This document shows positions 18,823 through 28,145 of a stretch of DNA of 64,000 nt, piece by piece. Made by a program: the position numbers and the translations under genes. The DNA comes from Chlorobium sp. (GTDB lineage Bacteria > Bacteroidota > Chlorobiia > Chlorobiales > Chlorobiaceae), in contig SZXX01000015.1 of NCBI GenBank assembly GCA_005843825.1, positions 1 through 64,000 of the forward strand, read 5' to 3'. The notes below the pieces were generated by a model, which saw only the letters and a program-made list of their open reading frames with translations, did no database searches and was not told where the DNA came from. How positions within the stretch are numbered: the stretch's first letter is position 1; each line of letters begins with the position of its first letter.

Positions 18823-19241
18823 TTTTTACTGGTGATAAGTTGCTGCTGTAGCTTTAGGTCAACTCTTGTAAACCACTTGCCCTTGAAGGGAATAATTGTG
18901 GTGGCCTGGTAGATTCCCGGAGAGAGTTCTTGCATGGACATCGTTGAGTCGTAACGGGTGTTCGAGAGGTTGCCGATGAAGAGTGAGAGAACACCCTCTT
19001 TAAGCGGTTGGCCGTGCGATGTTGCGTTGACCCGAATGACATTGTGTCCCAGTTTTAGAGTGTCGGGTCGGCTGATTGCAATTCCAAGTTTTTCTTCAAT
19101 AGCTTTTGTCTGGAAATAGCGTCGGCTGTTTTCGTAATAGTTGTTGTCTACCAAGCCGTCAGTGCTCCTGTATGCGATATAAATGCCGCAGCCCATGGCA
19201 AAGAAAAAAATCGGGTAAACGATGTAGAAAAAGAGTTTCAT
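18801..19241 (-). CDS. ccoH: FixH family protein (CcoH)
   Basis: Single N-terminal TM then NNYYENSRRYFQTKAIEEKLGIAIS; position between ccoG and ccoI. Confidence 0.75.
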   Translation of the reverse strand: MKLFFYIVYPIFFFAMGCGIYIAYRSTDGLVDNNYYENSRRYFQTKAIEEKLGIAISRPDTLKLGHNVIRVNATSHGQPLKEGVLSLFIGNLSNTRYDSTMSMQELSPGIYQATTIIPFKGKWFTRVDLKLQQQLITSKKWFFNVK

Positions 19242-20341
19242 AAAAAAACGGTCTCTCTGTTGAGTGAAATGCCGCTTCCGGAAATGTTGAAATGCAGTTG
19301 CTCCAGCTTGCTTCTTGATTTGACTAATATACTTCCGCTCTTGGCTGAAAATGGATGCAGTCGGAGTAAGTGTTCACCAAGAAGCGTGACGTTATCAGGT
19401 GAGGAGAGTTCAAGAGTAAGCTCTCTTCCTAGATTGTTGTATATGGTGTAGGAGTACCTGTTCAATCCCGAAGGAAGAAAAGTATTGTCGCGGGTGACAA
19501 AAAAGTCAACGGGTGGACGGCTCCAGAGCATCAGAAAAAGAGCGATGCCAGCAGCGACTGTTGCACCTCCAAGCCAGAATGTTTTTGGACGTACTATCCG
19601 GCCCTTGTAGTTCGGGAAAGGGGGCATTCCTCTTTTTTCACTGAGCACCCGGCAGGCGTCGATGCATTCGGCGCAGGCAATGCAGGCTGAGCTTAACCCG
19701 TTCTTGATATCGATACCGACAGGGCAAACTCTGACGCAATCATCACACTTCATGCAGGTAGCATCACGGGAAACATCGTACTCAATAATAAGGGTATCCT
19801 TATCGAAAAGGGCATTCTGCAGCATGGCGTATGGACAGATCGAGGTGCAGAATTTTCTTCCCAGAAACGCCAGTTCCAGGAAGACCGCTATCCACAGAAC
19901 CAGAAAAAAAGAGGTAATGGTTGTTGAAAAAGAAAGGATTTTCAGCGTTTCAACAGGTGGAACAAAGTACCAGATCATAGTGATCGATACCAGAGCAGAG
20001 AACGGGATCAGAAGAAGAGATTGTATGGTTTTCTTGTATTTTCTGCCAAACAGTTTCGCAATGCTTTGGCTCAAATCTAGCAGTACTGTCTGGGGGCAGA
20101 GCCAGCCGCACCAGATTCTTCCAAAAATGACAGTAACGAAGGCAATGAAAAGCAGGAAAAACAGTACAACACCCACAATGAGATAGAATTCCCTTATCCA
20201 GATAACCGAACCGAAAACATAGAGCTTGAGTGTTGGAATGTCAAACCGGAAAGCACTTTGGCTGTTGATGGAAAGAAACGGCAGGCCGGTCAGGATGAAG
20301 GCATGTAGTATCTCTATTGATCTTCTGTATTGTTTCCACAA
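19238..20341 (-). CDS. ccoG: cytochrome c oxidase accessory protein CcoG (FixG/RdxA), 4Fe-4S
   Basis: WCGWLCPQTVLLDLSQSI, CMKCDDCVRVCPVGIDIKNGLSSACIACAECIDAC. Confidence 0.95.
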   Translation of the reverse strand: MWKQYRRSIEILHAFILTGLPFLSINSQSAFRFDIPTLKLYVFGSVIWIREFYLIVGVVLFFLLFIAFVTVIFGRIWCGWLCPQTVLLDLSQSIAKLFGRKYKKTIQSLLLIPFSALVSITMIWYFVPPVETLKILSFSTTITSFFLVLWIAVFLELAFLGRKFCTSICPYAMLQNALFDKDTLIIEYDVSRDATCMKCDDCVRVCPVGIDIKNGLSSACIACAECIDACRVLSEKRGMPPFPNYKGRIVRPKTFWLGGATVAAGIALFLMLWSRPPVDFFVTRDNTFLPSGLNRYSYTIYNNLGRELTLELSSPDNVTLLGEHLLRLHPFSAKSGSILVKSRSKLEQLHFNISGSGISLNRETVFL

Positions 20342-20368
20342 AATGGCAAGCTCCCGACTTGGCGAAAA

Positions 20369-20836
20369 TTATTTTATTCTCAGGGGCTCCAGAAAAGCTA
20401 TCACCTTGCTGATTTTTTCTGAACCGATCTGCTGAAGAAATGGGGGCATTCCGTTGGGTCGCCCATTGGCAATGGACTCATAAAGATCCTTATGGGTTAC
20501 TCCGTATTTGAGTTTTGCCAAAGTAAGGTTGGGGCCTATTCCTCCTTTTGCATCAGCGTTGTGGCAAGGGGCACAGGTGTTTGCAAAGATCTCTTTGCCC
20601 TCCCTGATAGCTTCCTTGTCGCCGGTATACTCCTTGACAACATTCGGTTTTTCGGTTTTGGAGGCTGCAGCCATCTCTTTTTCAAAATTATGGTAGAAAG
20701 ACCATCCTGAAATGGCTGGTGTAAAGGATACGATATAACCAACAAGAAAGATAATGCATCCGAAAAAAAACAGCAGCCATCCTTTGGGGATTTTGTTATG
20801 ATTCTCCTGGGGTTCTCCGGTATCATGCATGGTCAT
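20369..20836 (-). CDS. ccoP: cbb3-type oxidase subunit III (CcoP-like), single-haem form
   Basis: IPKGWLLFFFGCIIFLVGYIVSFTPAISGWS plus one CAPCH haem site and GMPPFLQQIG; start at 20836 or 20830 (track start 20902 overlaps ccoQ). Confidence 0.85.
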   Translation of the reverse strand: MTMHDTGEPQENHNKIPKGWLLFFFGCIIFLVGYIVSFTPAISGWSFYHNFEKEMAAASKTEKPNVVKEYTGDKEAIREGKEIFANTCAPCHNADAKGGIGPNLTLAKLKYGVTHKDLYESIANGRPNGMPPFLQQIGSEKISKVIAFLEPLRIK

Positions 20837-20861
20837 CTCCTTTTCGCTCAATTCTATTTGT

Positions 20862-21005
20862 TCAGTTATCTTCATCCAGCATTCTGTGTTTTGGCTCCTC
20901 AATCTTCTGTTTTCGTTTCGGATTGTAGTAGTATGCTATGATTCCTCCCGAAATTATGGTGAGAAGCACTGTGAACACCAGATAAGCCAAGCTTGAAAAA
21001 CTCAT
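20862..21005 (-). CDS. ccoQ: cbb3-type oxidase subunit CcoQ (47 aa, absent from the ORF track)
   Basis: Hand translation: MSFSSLAYLVFTVLLTIISGGIIAYYYNPKRKQKIEEPKHRMLDEDN*; ATGA overlap with ccoO end. Confidence 0.88.
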   Translation of the reverse strand: MSFSSLAYLVFTVLLTIISGGIIAYYYNPKRKQKIEEPKHRMLDEDN

Positions 21006-21673
21006 TTTGCGGCCTCCATCATTTTAACATCCCGTCCAAGTTTCTGAAGGTAGGCAATCAGGGCGTCCATCTCAGTCAGCTCCTTCTGCAGTTCTCGGGG
21101 AGTTACTTTGCTGCGGCTCTCTTTTGATGGGTAATTATCATCAGTGACGGTTGCTCGGTATTGGTCAATCTGTTTATGGACATCGCTTTCAGAGTAGCCA
21201 TAGCCGAGTGTGGATGTTTTTTTGAACGAGTACTGAATGTCGAGCCGGTTTTTGGCAAGCCATCCGTAAGGTGGCATGTTGGATTTTTCAAACATGCTCT
21301 GCGGGCTGTCAAGATGTTTGTAATGCCAGGAATCAGGATATTTCCCTCCGACTCTGTTCAAATCGGGCCCTGTGCGTCGGGAGCCCCAGAGAAAGGGCCT
21401 GTCATAAGCGAACTCCTCCGGTTTTGAGTACTCGCCATACCGGAGTACCTCTGTTCTCAGAGGTCGAACGGTCTGGGTGTGGCAGTTGTTGCACCCTTCA
21501 CGCATATAGATATCGCGCCCCTCCTGTTCAACCGCTGTATAAGGCTTTATGTATGCGCTGACAGGCTGCGTCGAAGGCATCAAGAGAGGAATAAAAACGG
21601 TTACTGTGGTACCGATCAGGATGACAACGGCTGCAAGAACAGCAAAAACAACCGGTTTTGAAGTAATCCCCAT
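21002..21673 (-). CDS. ccoO: cbb3-type cytochrome c oxidase subunit II (CcoO)
   Basis: CNNCHTQTVRPLRTEVLRYGEYSKPEEFAYDRPFLWGSRRTGPDLNRVGGKYPDSWHYKHL. Confidence 0.97.
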   Translation of the reverse strand: MGITSKPVVFAVLAAVVILIGTTVTVFIPLLMPSTQPVSAYIKPYTAVEQEGRDIYMREGCNNCHTQTVRPLRTEVLRYGEYSKPEEFAYDRPFLWGSRRTGPDLNRVGGKYPDSWHYKHLDSPQSMFEKSNMPPYGWLAKNRLDIQYSFKKTSTLGYGYSESDVHKQIDQYRATVTDDNYPSKESRSKVTPRELQKELTEMDALIAYLQKLGRDVKMMEAAK

Positions 21674-21703
21674 GATGGCAGCTCCTGTTTGTTGATGTGT
21701 CGG

Positions 21704-23104
21704 TTATGCTTCAGCCTGCCTTGGCTGTTTCCTGACGGTCATACCGAGATTCCAGACAAAAACCAGTATGCCGATAAAGTAGATGACCCCTGCAGCAAAC
21801 CGCAACTTGTAATAAGGGTAAAGGGATGTTACTGAATCAAGAAAATTGTACATCAGTGAACCATCCGGGTTTGTGGCTTTCCACATGGCACCTTGCTGGA
21901 TTCCAGCAATCCACATGGTGATGGTCCAGGTGAACTGGCCAACCAGAATAAGCCAGAAATGGGTGTTGGCCAGTTTGACGCTGTAAAGCTCTGTATTGGT
22001 AATGCGTGGAATCATGTAATAGAATGATGCCGAAATAACCATTGTGACCCATCCCATGGTTCCCATGTGCACATGACCGACAACCCAGTCTGTATAGTGG
22101 AAGAACGCATTGAGGGTTCTCAGCCCCTGCAAAGGTCCCTGAAGTGTCTGGAGACCGTAAAAGGTAATGCCGGCAATGAAAAACTTGACAAGATAATTCG
22201 TTCGCATCTGATCCCAGTTTCCCTGGAGCGTGTAATATCCATTGACCACTGAACCCCATGAGGGAGCAATCAGGAATATGCTGAAGGCTATTGCAACAGT
22301 CTGAATCCATTCGGGCAGGGGAGTCAGCATAAGGTGGTGTGCTCCTGTCCAGAGGTAGGCAAAGTTCAACGCCCAGAAAGAGATGATAGAGAGTCTGTGG
22401 CTGTAGATTGGAAGACCGGTGGATTTTGGCAGAAAATAGTAAAACATCGCAAGTATGGGGACCGTAAAGATAAATCCAACGATGTTATGGGCATACCACC
22501 ATTCAACATTGGCATCATTTGCTCCTGCATAGACTGAGTAGGATTTGAAGAGAGTGACGGGAATTGCAAGGTTGTTGACAATATAGAGAATGGCAATGGC
22601 CACAGTCATGGAAATGATGTACCAGAGTGAGATGTACATCTGCTTTTCCTTCCGTTTTATCAGTGTACCGAAAACATTGATGGCAAACATGACCCAGAGC
22701 ACAACGACGCCTATATCCAGAGGCCATTCAAGTTCAGCATACTCTTTTGTAGTATTCATTCCGGCAAAGAGACTCAGGGCCCCCAGGGCTATAACGGTAT
22801 TGAAGAAGTAGAGATGAGCTTGAGCAAGACGAGGAAAGAGGATAGGAATTCGTGTAAGGCGTTGAAGGATATAATATGATGTTGCAAAAATAGCAGCGAG
22901 TCCAAAACCGAGTCCAAGTCCGTTAGTATGAACAACTCTGAGACGTCCGAAGCCTAGCCATGGCGTAAGATTCAGTGCCGGATTGAACATTTCAAAAGCA
23001 ATCCAGAGACCGACAATGAGACCAATTACAAGCCAGAACAGTGCAGAAAAAGCAAAACCACGTACAATTGTAAAATTGTAGTTTTCACTTCTCGTTTCAC
23101 TCAT
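21704..23104 (-). CDS. ccoN: cbb3-type cytochrome c oxidase subunit I (CcoN)
   Basis: RLRVVHTNGLGLGFG, EWWYAHNIVGFIFTVP, WTGAHHLMLTPLP, TDWVVGHVHMGTMGWV haem-copper ligands. Confidence 0.97.
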   Translation of the reverse strand: MSETRSENYNFTIVRGFAFSALFWLVIGLIVGLWIAFEMFNPALNLTPWLGFGRLRVVHTNGLGLGFGLAAIFATSYYILQRLTRIPILFPRLAQAHLYFFNTVIALGALSLFAGMNTTKEYAELEWPLDIGVVVLWVMFAINVFGTLIKRKEKQMYISLWYIISMTVAIAILYIVNNLAIPVTLFKSYSVYAGANDANVEWWYAHNIVGFIFTVPILAMFYYFLPKSTGLPIYSHRLSIISFWALNFAYLWTGAHHLMLTPLPEWIQTVAIAFSIFLIAPSWGSVVNGYYTLQGNWDQMRTNYLVKFFIAGITFYGLQTLQGPLQGLRTLNAFFHYTDWVVGHVHMGTMGWVTMVISASFYYMIPRITNTELYSVKLANTHFWLILVGQFTWTITMWIAGIQQGAMWKATNPDGSLMYNFLDSVTSLYPYYKLRFAAGVIYFIGILVFVWNLGMTVRKQPRQAEA

Positions 23105-23226
23105 CCCATCCTCCGGATTTTTTTAGAACGTAGACTTGCAAAGAAATAAAAATGAACAGCCTTTTCATTTTGTCATATAGAAAATCACTGTATATAATTT
23201 ACAATTTAATCATGACAGGAATAAAA

Positions 23227-23251
23227 AAACCGGGTAGATAATACCCGGTTT
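23227..23251. terminator. bidirectional stem-loop terminator upstream of ccoN / downstream of mtnA
   Basis: AAACCGGGTA-loop-TACCCGGTTT stem flanked by A/T tracts. Confidence 0.7.
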
Positions 23252-23297
23252 TAGAAAAAAGAATCAGCAGTGTTTCTTTTACTGTAATTAATAGCTT

Positions 23298-24356
23298 TTA
23301 CACGATTAGTTTAAGTTCACTCTCATAGTTTCCTACAACCGCCTTTTTATCGGTGATGATACCTCTGAGGTATTTGCCCGGAGTGACATCAAAGGCATAG
23401 TTGAGCACCGGAGTGGTCGGGGTAGCTACCTGAGTGCCGAAAATCGTTCTCAGCTCGTCAGCGTTTCGCTCTTCAATGGGAATCTGTGTTCCATCCGTGA
23501 GCGTGATATCTATTGTGGATACCGGAGCGGCAATGTAGAATGGAAGATTGTGATGCCAGGCGCTGATGGCATGGGCACAGGTGCCGATTTTGTTTGCTGT
23601 GTCTCCATTAGCAGCAATTCTGTCAGCTCCCACGATACCGAAATCAATCATTCCTCTCTGCATCAGAAATGCTGATGATGAATCGGATATTGAGATAAAC
23701 GGTATTTTTTCCTGCTCAAGCTCCCATGCCGTAAGACGAAGCCCCTGCAAAAGCGGACGGCTCTCTGCAGTGATGACTCTTTCAATCAATCCCTCCTGCC
23801 ACGCCAGCTTGATGACACCGAGTGCAGTGCCGGAGCCTCCGGTTGCAAGGGTGCCTGTGTTGCAGTGCGTCAGCACGTTAAGTTTACGTGTCTTAAGAAT
23901 TTCAGCAAGGTCACTCTTGATCAGGTCAACTCCATGCCGTGACATGGCGTCGCAGTTGGCGATTTCATCATCATGGATTATACGGGCAGCTTCCATCATC
24001 TTTGCAAAAAGAGCCTCGATGGTATCGTTCTGAAAATGCTCGTCATAGACCTTTTTCAGGCGTGCAGTTGCAAAAAAGAGATTGACTGCGGTGGGGCGAG
24101 AGGCTTCCACGTCAGCGATAAGTGTTCCAAAAAAATCGGGGAACTCCTCTTTGGTTCCTTTGAAGCTGTTGATGCCGAGTATGACCGTATAGGCTGCAGC
24201 AACTCCGATAAGTGGCGCGCCACGGACAGCAAGCGTTTTAATAGCCTCTATGGCCTCCTGATGGCTTCTGGTTGACACATATTCCTCTCTCAGAGGCAGA
24301 TAACGCTGGTCCAGATAGCGAAGGGTCTTGTCGTTGAACGAAATGGCGTCTATCAT
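23298..24356 (-). CDS. mtnA: S-methyl-5-thioribose-1-phosphate isomerase
   Basis: VRGAPLIGVAAAY, LTHCNTGTLATGGSGTALGVIK, VGADRIAANGDTANKIGT. Confidence 0.95.
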   Translation of the reverse strand: MIDAISFNDKTLRYLDQRYLPLREEYVSTRSHQEAIEAIKTLAVRGAPLIGVAAAYTVILGINSFKGTKEEFPDFFGTLIADVEASRPTAVNLFFATARLKKVYDEHFQNDTIEALFAKMMEAARIIHDDEIANCDAMSRHGVDLIKSDLAEILKTRKLNVLTHCNTGTLATGGSGTALGVIKLAWQEGLIERVITAESRPLLQGLRLTAWELEQEKIPFISISDSSSAFLMQRGMIDFGIVGADRIAANGDTANKIGTCAHAISAWHHNLPFYIAAPVSTIDITLTDGTQIPIEERNADELRTIFGTQVATPTTPVLNYAFDVTPGKYLRGIITDKKAVVGNYESELKLIV

Positions 24357-24371
24357 ACTTTTTAATGGAGG

Positions 24372-25193
24372 TTAAAGGTTAGCAACAACTGCTTTGAATA
24401 TTGTGGTCATTTTTGGTTCTGCATGATTTGATACTTCAATGATCTCTTCAATGCTGACAGCTTTGAGGTTGTCAGGGAAGCATTCATCGGTAATGATGGA
24501 CATGCCGAACACTTCTGTTCCCTGATGCACTGCCGCAATCACTTCAGGAACAGTAGACATGCCTACGACATCTGCTCCAAGGGCTCTAAGCATTCGGTAT
24601 TCTGCCCTTGTTTCAAGGCATGGCCCTGAAAGAGCGATATAGACACCACGCTGAAGCTTTATTTTGTTATCAAGAGCCACCTTTTCAGCAAGCTCAAGGA
24701 TACGGGGCGAGTAAGGGGCGCACAAGTCAGGGAAGCGCGACCCGGTTTGAGGGTCGTTCGGTCCGATCAGGGGATTTCCTCCAAGCAGGTTGATATGGTC
24801 GTCGATCAGCATGATATCACCCTTTCTGTAAGAGGGGTTAAGCCCGCCACACGCATTGGTGATGCCGAGGGTTTTAACACCGAGATACTTCATGACCCTT
24901 ATCGGAAAAACAATCTGATGCATGGAGTAGCCTTCATAAAAATGGAAGCGGCCCTGCATTGCAACAACTTTCTTTCCGGCAAGTGTTCCAAAAATCAGCT
25001 TTCCATGGTGGGTTTCCACTGTAGAGACAGGAAAGTTCGGGATATCGCCGTAGTCGAGTGATAACTCGATATCAATCTCTTTGGCCAGTCCACCAAGACC
25101 TGTTCCTAAAACAATTCCTATCGGGTATTCACCCGCTGTTTTTTTTCTGATAAAGGCGACCGCTTCCTGGATTTTTGCCTGTTGTGAGATCAT
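24372..25193 (-). CDS. purine nucleoside phosphorylase (possible MTA phosphorylase role)
   Basis: IGIVLGTGLGGLA, ETHHGKLIFG, GRFHFYEGY, LGITNACGG, GPCLETRAEYRMLRALGADVVGMS. Confidence 0.9.
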   Translation of the reverse strand: MISQQAKIQEAVAFIRKKTAGEYPIGIVLGTGLGGLAKEIDIELSLDYGDIPNFPVSTVETHHGKLIFGTLAGKKVVAMQGRFHFYEGYSMHQIVFPIRVMKYLGVKTLGITNACGGLNPSYRKGDIMLIDDHINLLGGNPLIGPNDPQTGSRFPDLCAPYSPRILELAEKVALDNKIKLQRGVYIALSGPCLETRAEYRMLRALGADVVGMSTVPEVIAAVHQGTEVFGMSIITDECFPDNLKAVSIEEIIEVSNHAEPKMTTIFKAVVANL

Positions 25194-25307
25194 GATACGG
25201 TGTTTTTATAGGTTAATGACGAGCGTTAAAAGTTGTTATGTAAATGATATTGTCCGCATTCAGAGCCAGATACAGGTATGGATGCGTCACAGACGAGGCA
25301 GTATCAT

Positions 25308-25997
25308 TCATCGCCAGCCGAAAATTGCTGATCCGACACGGATCATGGTTGCACCTTCATGAATCGCCTCTTCAAAATCGCCACTCATGCCCATGGAAAG
25401 TTCAGTAAGCTTCAGCGGATCGGGTGATATCTTTTTTAAATCTTCCAGCAGCAGGCGAAGGTTACGGAACTCCTGCCGTGCTTTTGCGGTCTCTGGAGAG
25501 GCTATGGTCATAAGACCGCGAAGGATGATGTTAGGCATGCGAAAAAGGCTTTCAGCTGCAGCCAGAACCTCATCGTGCTGCATGCCGTACTTTGATGGCT
25601 CACCGGAAGTGTTGACTTCAAGAAGATAATCTACTTGCAGATTGTGCTGAACTGCCCGTTTTGAAAGTTCTTCAGCCGTTGAAAGCCTGTCTATACCGTG
25701 AACAAGGCTGACCTTGTCGATAATAAAGCGCACCTTGTTTGATTGCAGATGGCCTATAAAATGCCATTTGACAGGCATCTTTTCGAGTATGGGATCCTGG
25801 TACTTGTCAAGAAACTCCTGAACATAGCTCTCTCCAAAATCAATCTGTCCTGCCAGAAAAGCCTCTTTAATCATCGATGCCGGCTTTGTTTTGGAAACAG
25901 CAATCAGGCGAACCGATTCAGGCTCTCTGCCTGCCGAGAGGCAGGCAGAGTTTATCTGCTCTTGAATGTCCTGAATGTTAACAGCAATGCATGCCAT
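25308..25997 (-). CDS. YggS-family PLP homeostasis protein
   Basis: LIAVSKTKPASMIKEA, FGESYVQEFLDK, WHFIGHLQSNKV, ELSMGMSGDFEEAIHEGATMIRVGSAIFG. Confidence 0.95.
   Translation of the reverse strand: MACIAVNIQDIQEQINSACLSAGREPESVRLIAVSKTKPASMIKEAFLAGQIDFGESYVQEFLDKYQDPILEKMPVKWHFIGHLQSNKVRFIIDKVSLVHGIDRLSTAEELSKRAVQHNLQVDYLLEVNTSGEPSKYGMQHDEVLAAAESLFRMPNIILRGLMTIASPETAKARQEFRNLRLLLEDLKKISPDPLKLTELSMGMSGDFEEAIHEGATMIRVGSAIFGWR
25925..25950. repeat. perfect 11-bp inverted repeat with 4-nt loop inside yggS-like CDS
   Basis: CTCTGCCTGCC GAGA GGCAGGCAGAG. Confidence 0.9.
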
Positions 25998-26007
25998 GGT
26001 TTGGCCT

Positions 26008-26499
26008 TTATGACTTTACAACAGGTACAATGGTGGTTATAATGACAGGTACAAGAGGGTTGTCGTTTGGATCGGTCTTGACTGCCGCAACTTGTTCCAC
26101 AATATCCATTCCTGATTCAACCACACCGAATACTGTATACTGACCGTCCAGAAAGCCATTGTCGTTGTGATTAATATAGAACTGGCTGCCTGATGAGGCT
26201 TTCTGAGGGTTGTTGTCCCTAGCCGCAGCAAGCGTCCCTTTTTTGTTCGGATGCTTTATCTCGGCAGGAATACGATTTGACGGTCCTCCGGTGCCATGCA
26301 GTGAGCGCTTCTCCTCATGTCTTGAAAGCGGATCTCCAGTCTGGATCATGAACCCCTCGATAACCCGGTGAAACCGGATGCCATCGTAGTAGTTTTCGGC
26401 AACAAGTTTGGCAAAGTTATCCCGGTGCAGGGGAGTGTCGTCATAAAGAGAGATGGCAATGTCACCAAGATTTGTTTTGATAATGAACTGTTCTGGCAT
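26008..26499 (-). CDS. peptidyl-prolyl cis-trans isomerase, cyclophilin type
   Basis: FAKLVAENYYDGIRFHRVIEGFMIQTGDP, SSGSQFYINHNDNGFLDGQYTVFG. Confidence 0.95.
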   Translation of the reverse strand: MPEQFIIKTNLGDIAISLYDDTPLHRDNFAKLVAENYYDGIRFHRVIEGFMIQTGDPLSRHEEKRSLHGTGGPSNRIPAEIKHPNKKGTLAAARDNNPQKASSGSQFYINHNDNGFLDGQYTVFGVVESGMDIVEQVAAVKTDPNDNPLVPVIITTIVPVVKS

Positions 26500-26551
26500 G
26501 GTAAGCTTATTTAAACGTAATGGAATAAGTAGTACAAAGAGTTACAGGATG

Positions 26552-27235
26552 TTATTTCAGTTTTCCGGAAATTTTCCAGAGAGATCTCTGCGCCAAAGCT
26601 GCACCTGTTGAGCCCGGGTAGTCGGCAATAATCCTGGTATACAGTTCGGATGCTTTTTGAAGCTGGTTAAGGGCCTGGTAACTGTCGGCGGCATGAGCAA
26701 GATATTGTGCTTTGAGTACCGTGTTTTCAGCTTTTTTTGAAGCTTCCTGGTAAGACTCTGCGGCCAGGCCCAACTGATTTTTACCGACGTATGAGTCTGC
26801 GGTGCCTGCCAGAGCGGCAGCGGCAAGGTCCTTGTTTTCAATCGAAACAGCTTTAAAGACTTTTAAGGCAGAATCAAAATCCTTGATCGAATAATAGGCA
26901 TTGGCAAGCAGTAACGTCGCCATATTTCCGCTTGGAGTGCCACTGTAGTCATCGGAAATCTTTTTCAATCCAGGAATTTTTGCTGCTCCGTTAATGGCAG
27001 TTTTATACTCTCCACGGTCAAGAAATGGAGCTACCCTTGACAGTTGCAGTGCCGCTTCCTCTTCACTGGTTTTCTGATGCTGCATCCAGAAGAATGTTCC
27101 CCCACCGGCACACAGGAGCAATACAATGGCAGCAATAATTACGGCTTTATATTTAATGGCAACATAGAGCAAATTGTCTTCTGCCGATGGTTTCGCCTGT
27201 TGTTGAACGGGAGCGCCTGATTCTATTTCTTTCAT
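26552..27235 (-). CDS. TPR-containing membrane-anchored protein (YfgM-like)
   Basis: Single TM AVIIAAIVLLLCAGGGTFFW followed by TPR-like repeats. Confidence 0.65.
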   Translation of the reverse strand: MKEIESGAPVQQQAKPSAEDNLLYVAIKYKAVIIAAIVLLLCAGGGTFFWMQHQKTSEEEAALQLSRVAPFLDRGEYKTAINGAAKIPGLKKISDDYSGTPSGNMATLLLANAYYSIKDFDSALKVFKAVSIENKDLAAAALAGTADSYVGKNQLGLAAESYQEASKKAENTVLKAQYLAHAADSYQALNQLQKASELYTRIIADYPGSTGAALAQRSLWKISGKLK

Positions 27236-27371
27236 AATTTATTTTCTGGTTGCTCTAATCTGTTGTGGGTTACCGGAAGTTTCTTTTCCGGTATTCCGGC
27301 CTCAAACCTAAGCAAGTTTGCCTGAATTTCAAAATAATTGCGCAGTGATGCTTAACTATCATCCTAAGGCG

Positions 27372-28145
27372 TTATGGTGCTGATAATCTAAACAAATCAA
27401 AGGTATTCTGTGCAATGCCTTTCGCTGCTTCCAGTAGCGGTATCCCCCTGATAAGAGCGATGTTAGCAGTGACTATGGGAACAAAGGAGGGTTCGTTTCT
27501 TTTTCCCCTGTGGGGTACAGGGGATAGGTAAGGTGCATCAGTTTCCGTGAGCAGATCAGCAAGTGAAACAGTTCTGATAACCTCCGGCAGCTGAGAGTTT
27601 TTATAGGTTACCGTACCGGGTATGGAGAGCTTGAACCCTTTCCTGATGCACTCCCTTGCTATACCGGTATCTCCGGAAAAGCAGTGCATCACTCCGCGCA
27701 TGGCGGAATGGTTCTCTTCCGTAAGGATCTGCAGCATATCTTCCCAGGCATCACGGCAATGGATAACAACCGCCATATCAAGAGTGCGCGCAATGCTCAG
27801 CATCAGGCGGAACGCATCCTTCTGTGCCTGCCGATTACAGTCAGGGTAGTGGTAGTCGAGTCCTATTTCGCCTATTGCGACTACTTTCGGTGATTTTGCA
27901 AGAGCCTCAAGTTCTCCAAAAATGCTCTCTTTAACATGATCTGATGCTTCGTGAGGGTGCAGGCCGACATTGGCAAAAATAAAATCGTACTCCCTGGCAA
28001 GTTCAATTGATTTTTTGCTGGTCGCCACGTTAATACCCGGATCAATGAGCACCGTGACCTGTTCTTCAGTCAATCGAGCAATAACTTTTTCCCTGTCATG
28101 GTCAAACTCGGGGAATGACAGGTGACAGTGGACATCAACGAACAT
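27372..28145 (-). CDS. TatD-family hydrolase/DNase
   Basis: [67 protein letters not shown]. Confidence 0.95.
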   Translation of the reverse strand: MFVDVHCHLSFPEFDHDREKVIARLTEEQVTVLIDPGINVATSKKSIELAREYDFIFANVGLHPHEASDHVKESIFGELEALAKSPKVVAIGEIGLDYHYPDCNRQAQKDAFRLMLSIARTLDMAVVIHCRDAWEDMLQILTEENHSAMRGVMHCFSGDTGIARECIRKGFKLSIPGTVTYKNSQLPEVIRTVSLADLLTETDAPYLSPVPHRGKRNEPSFVPIVTANIALIRGIPLLEAAKGIAQNTFDLFRLSAP

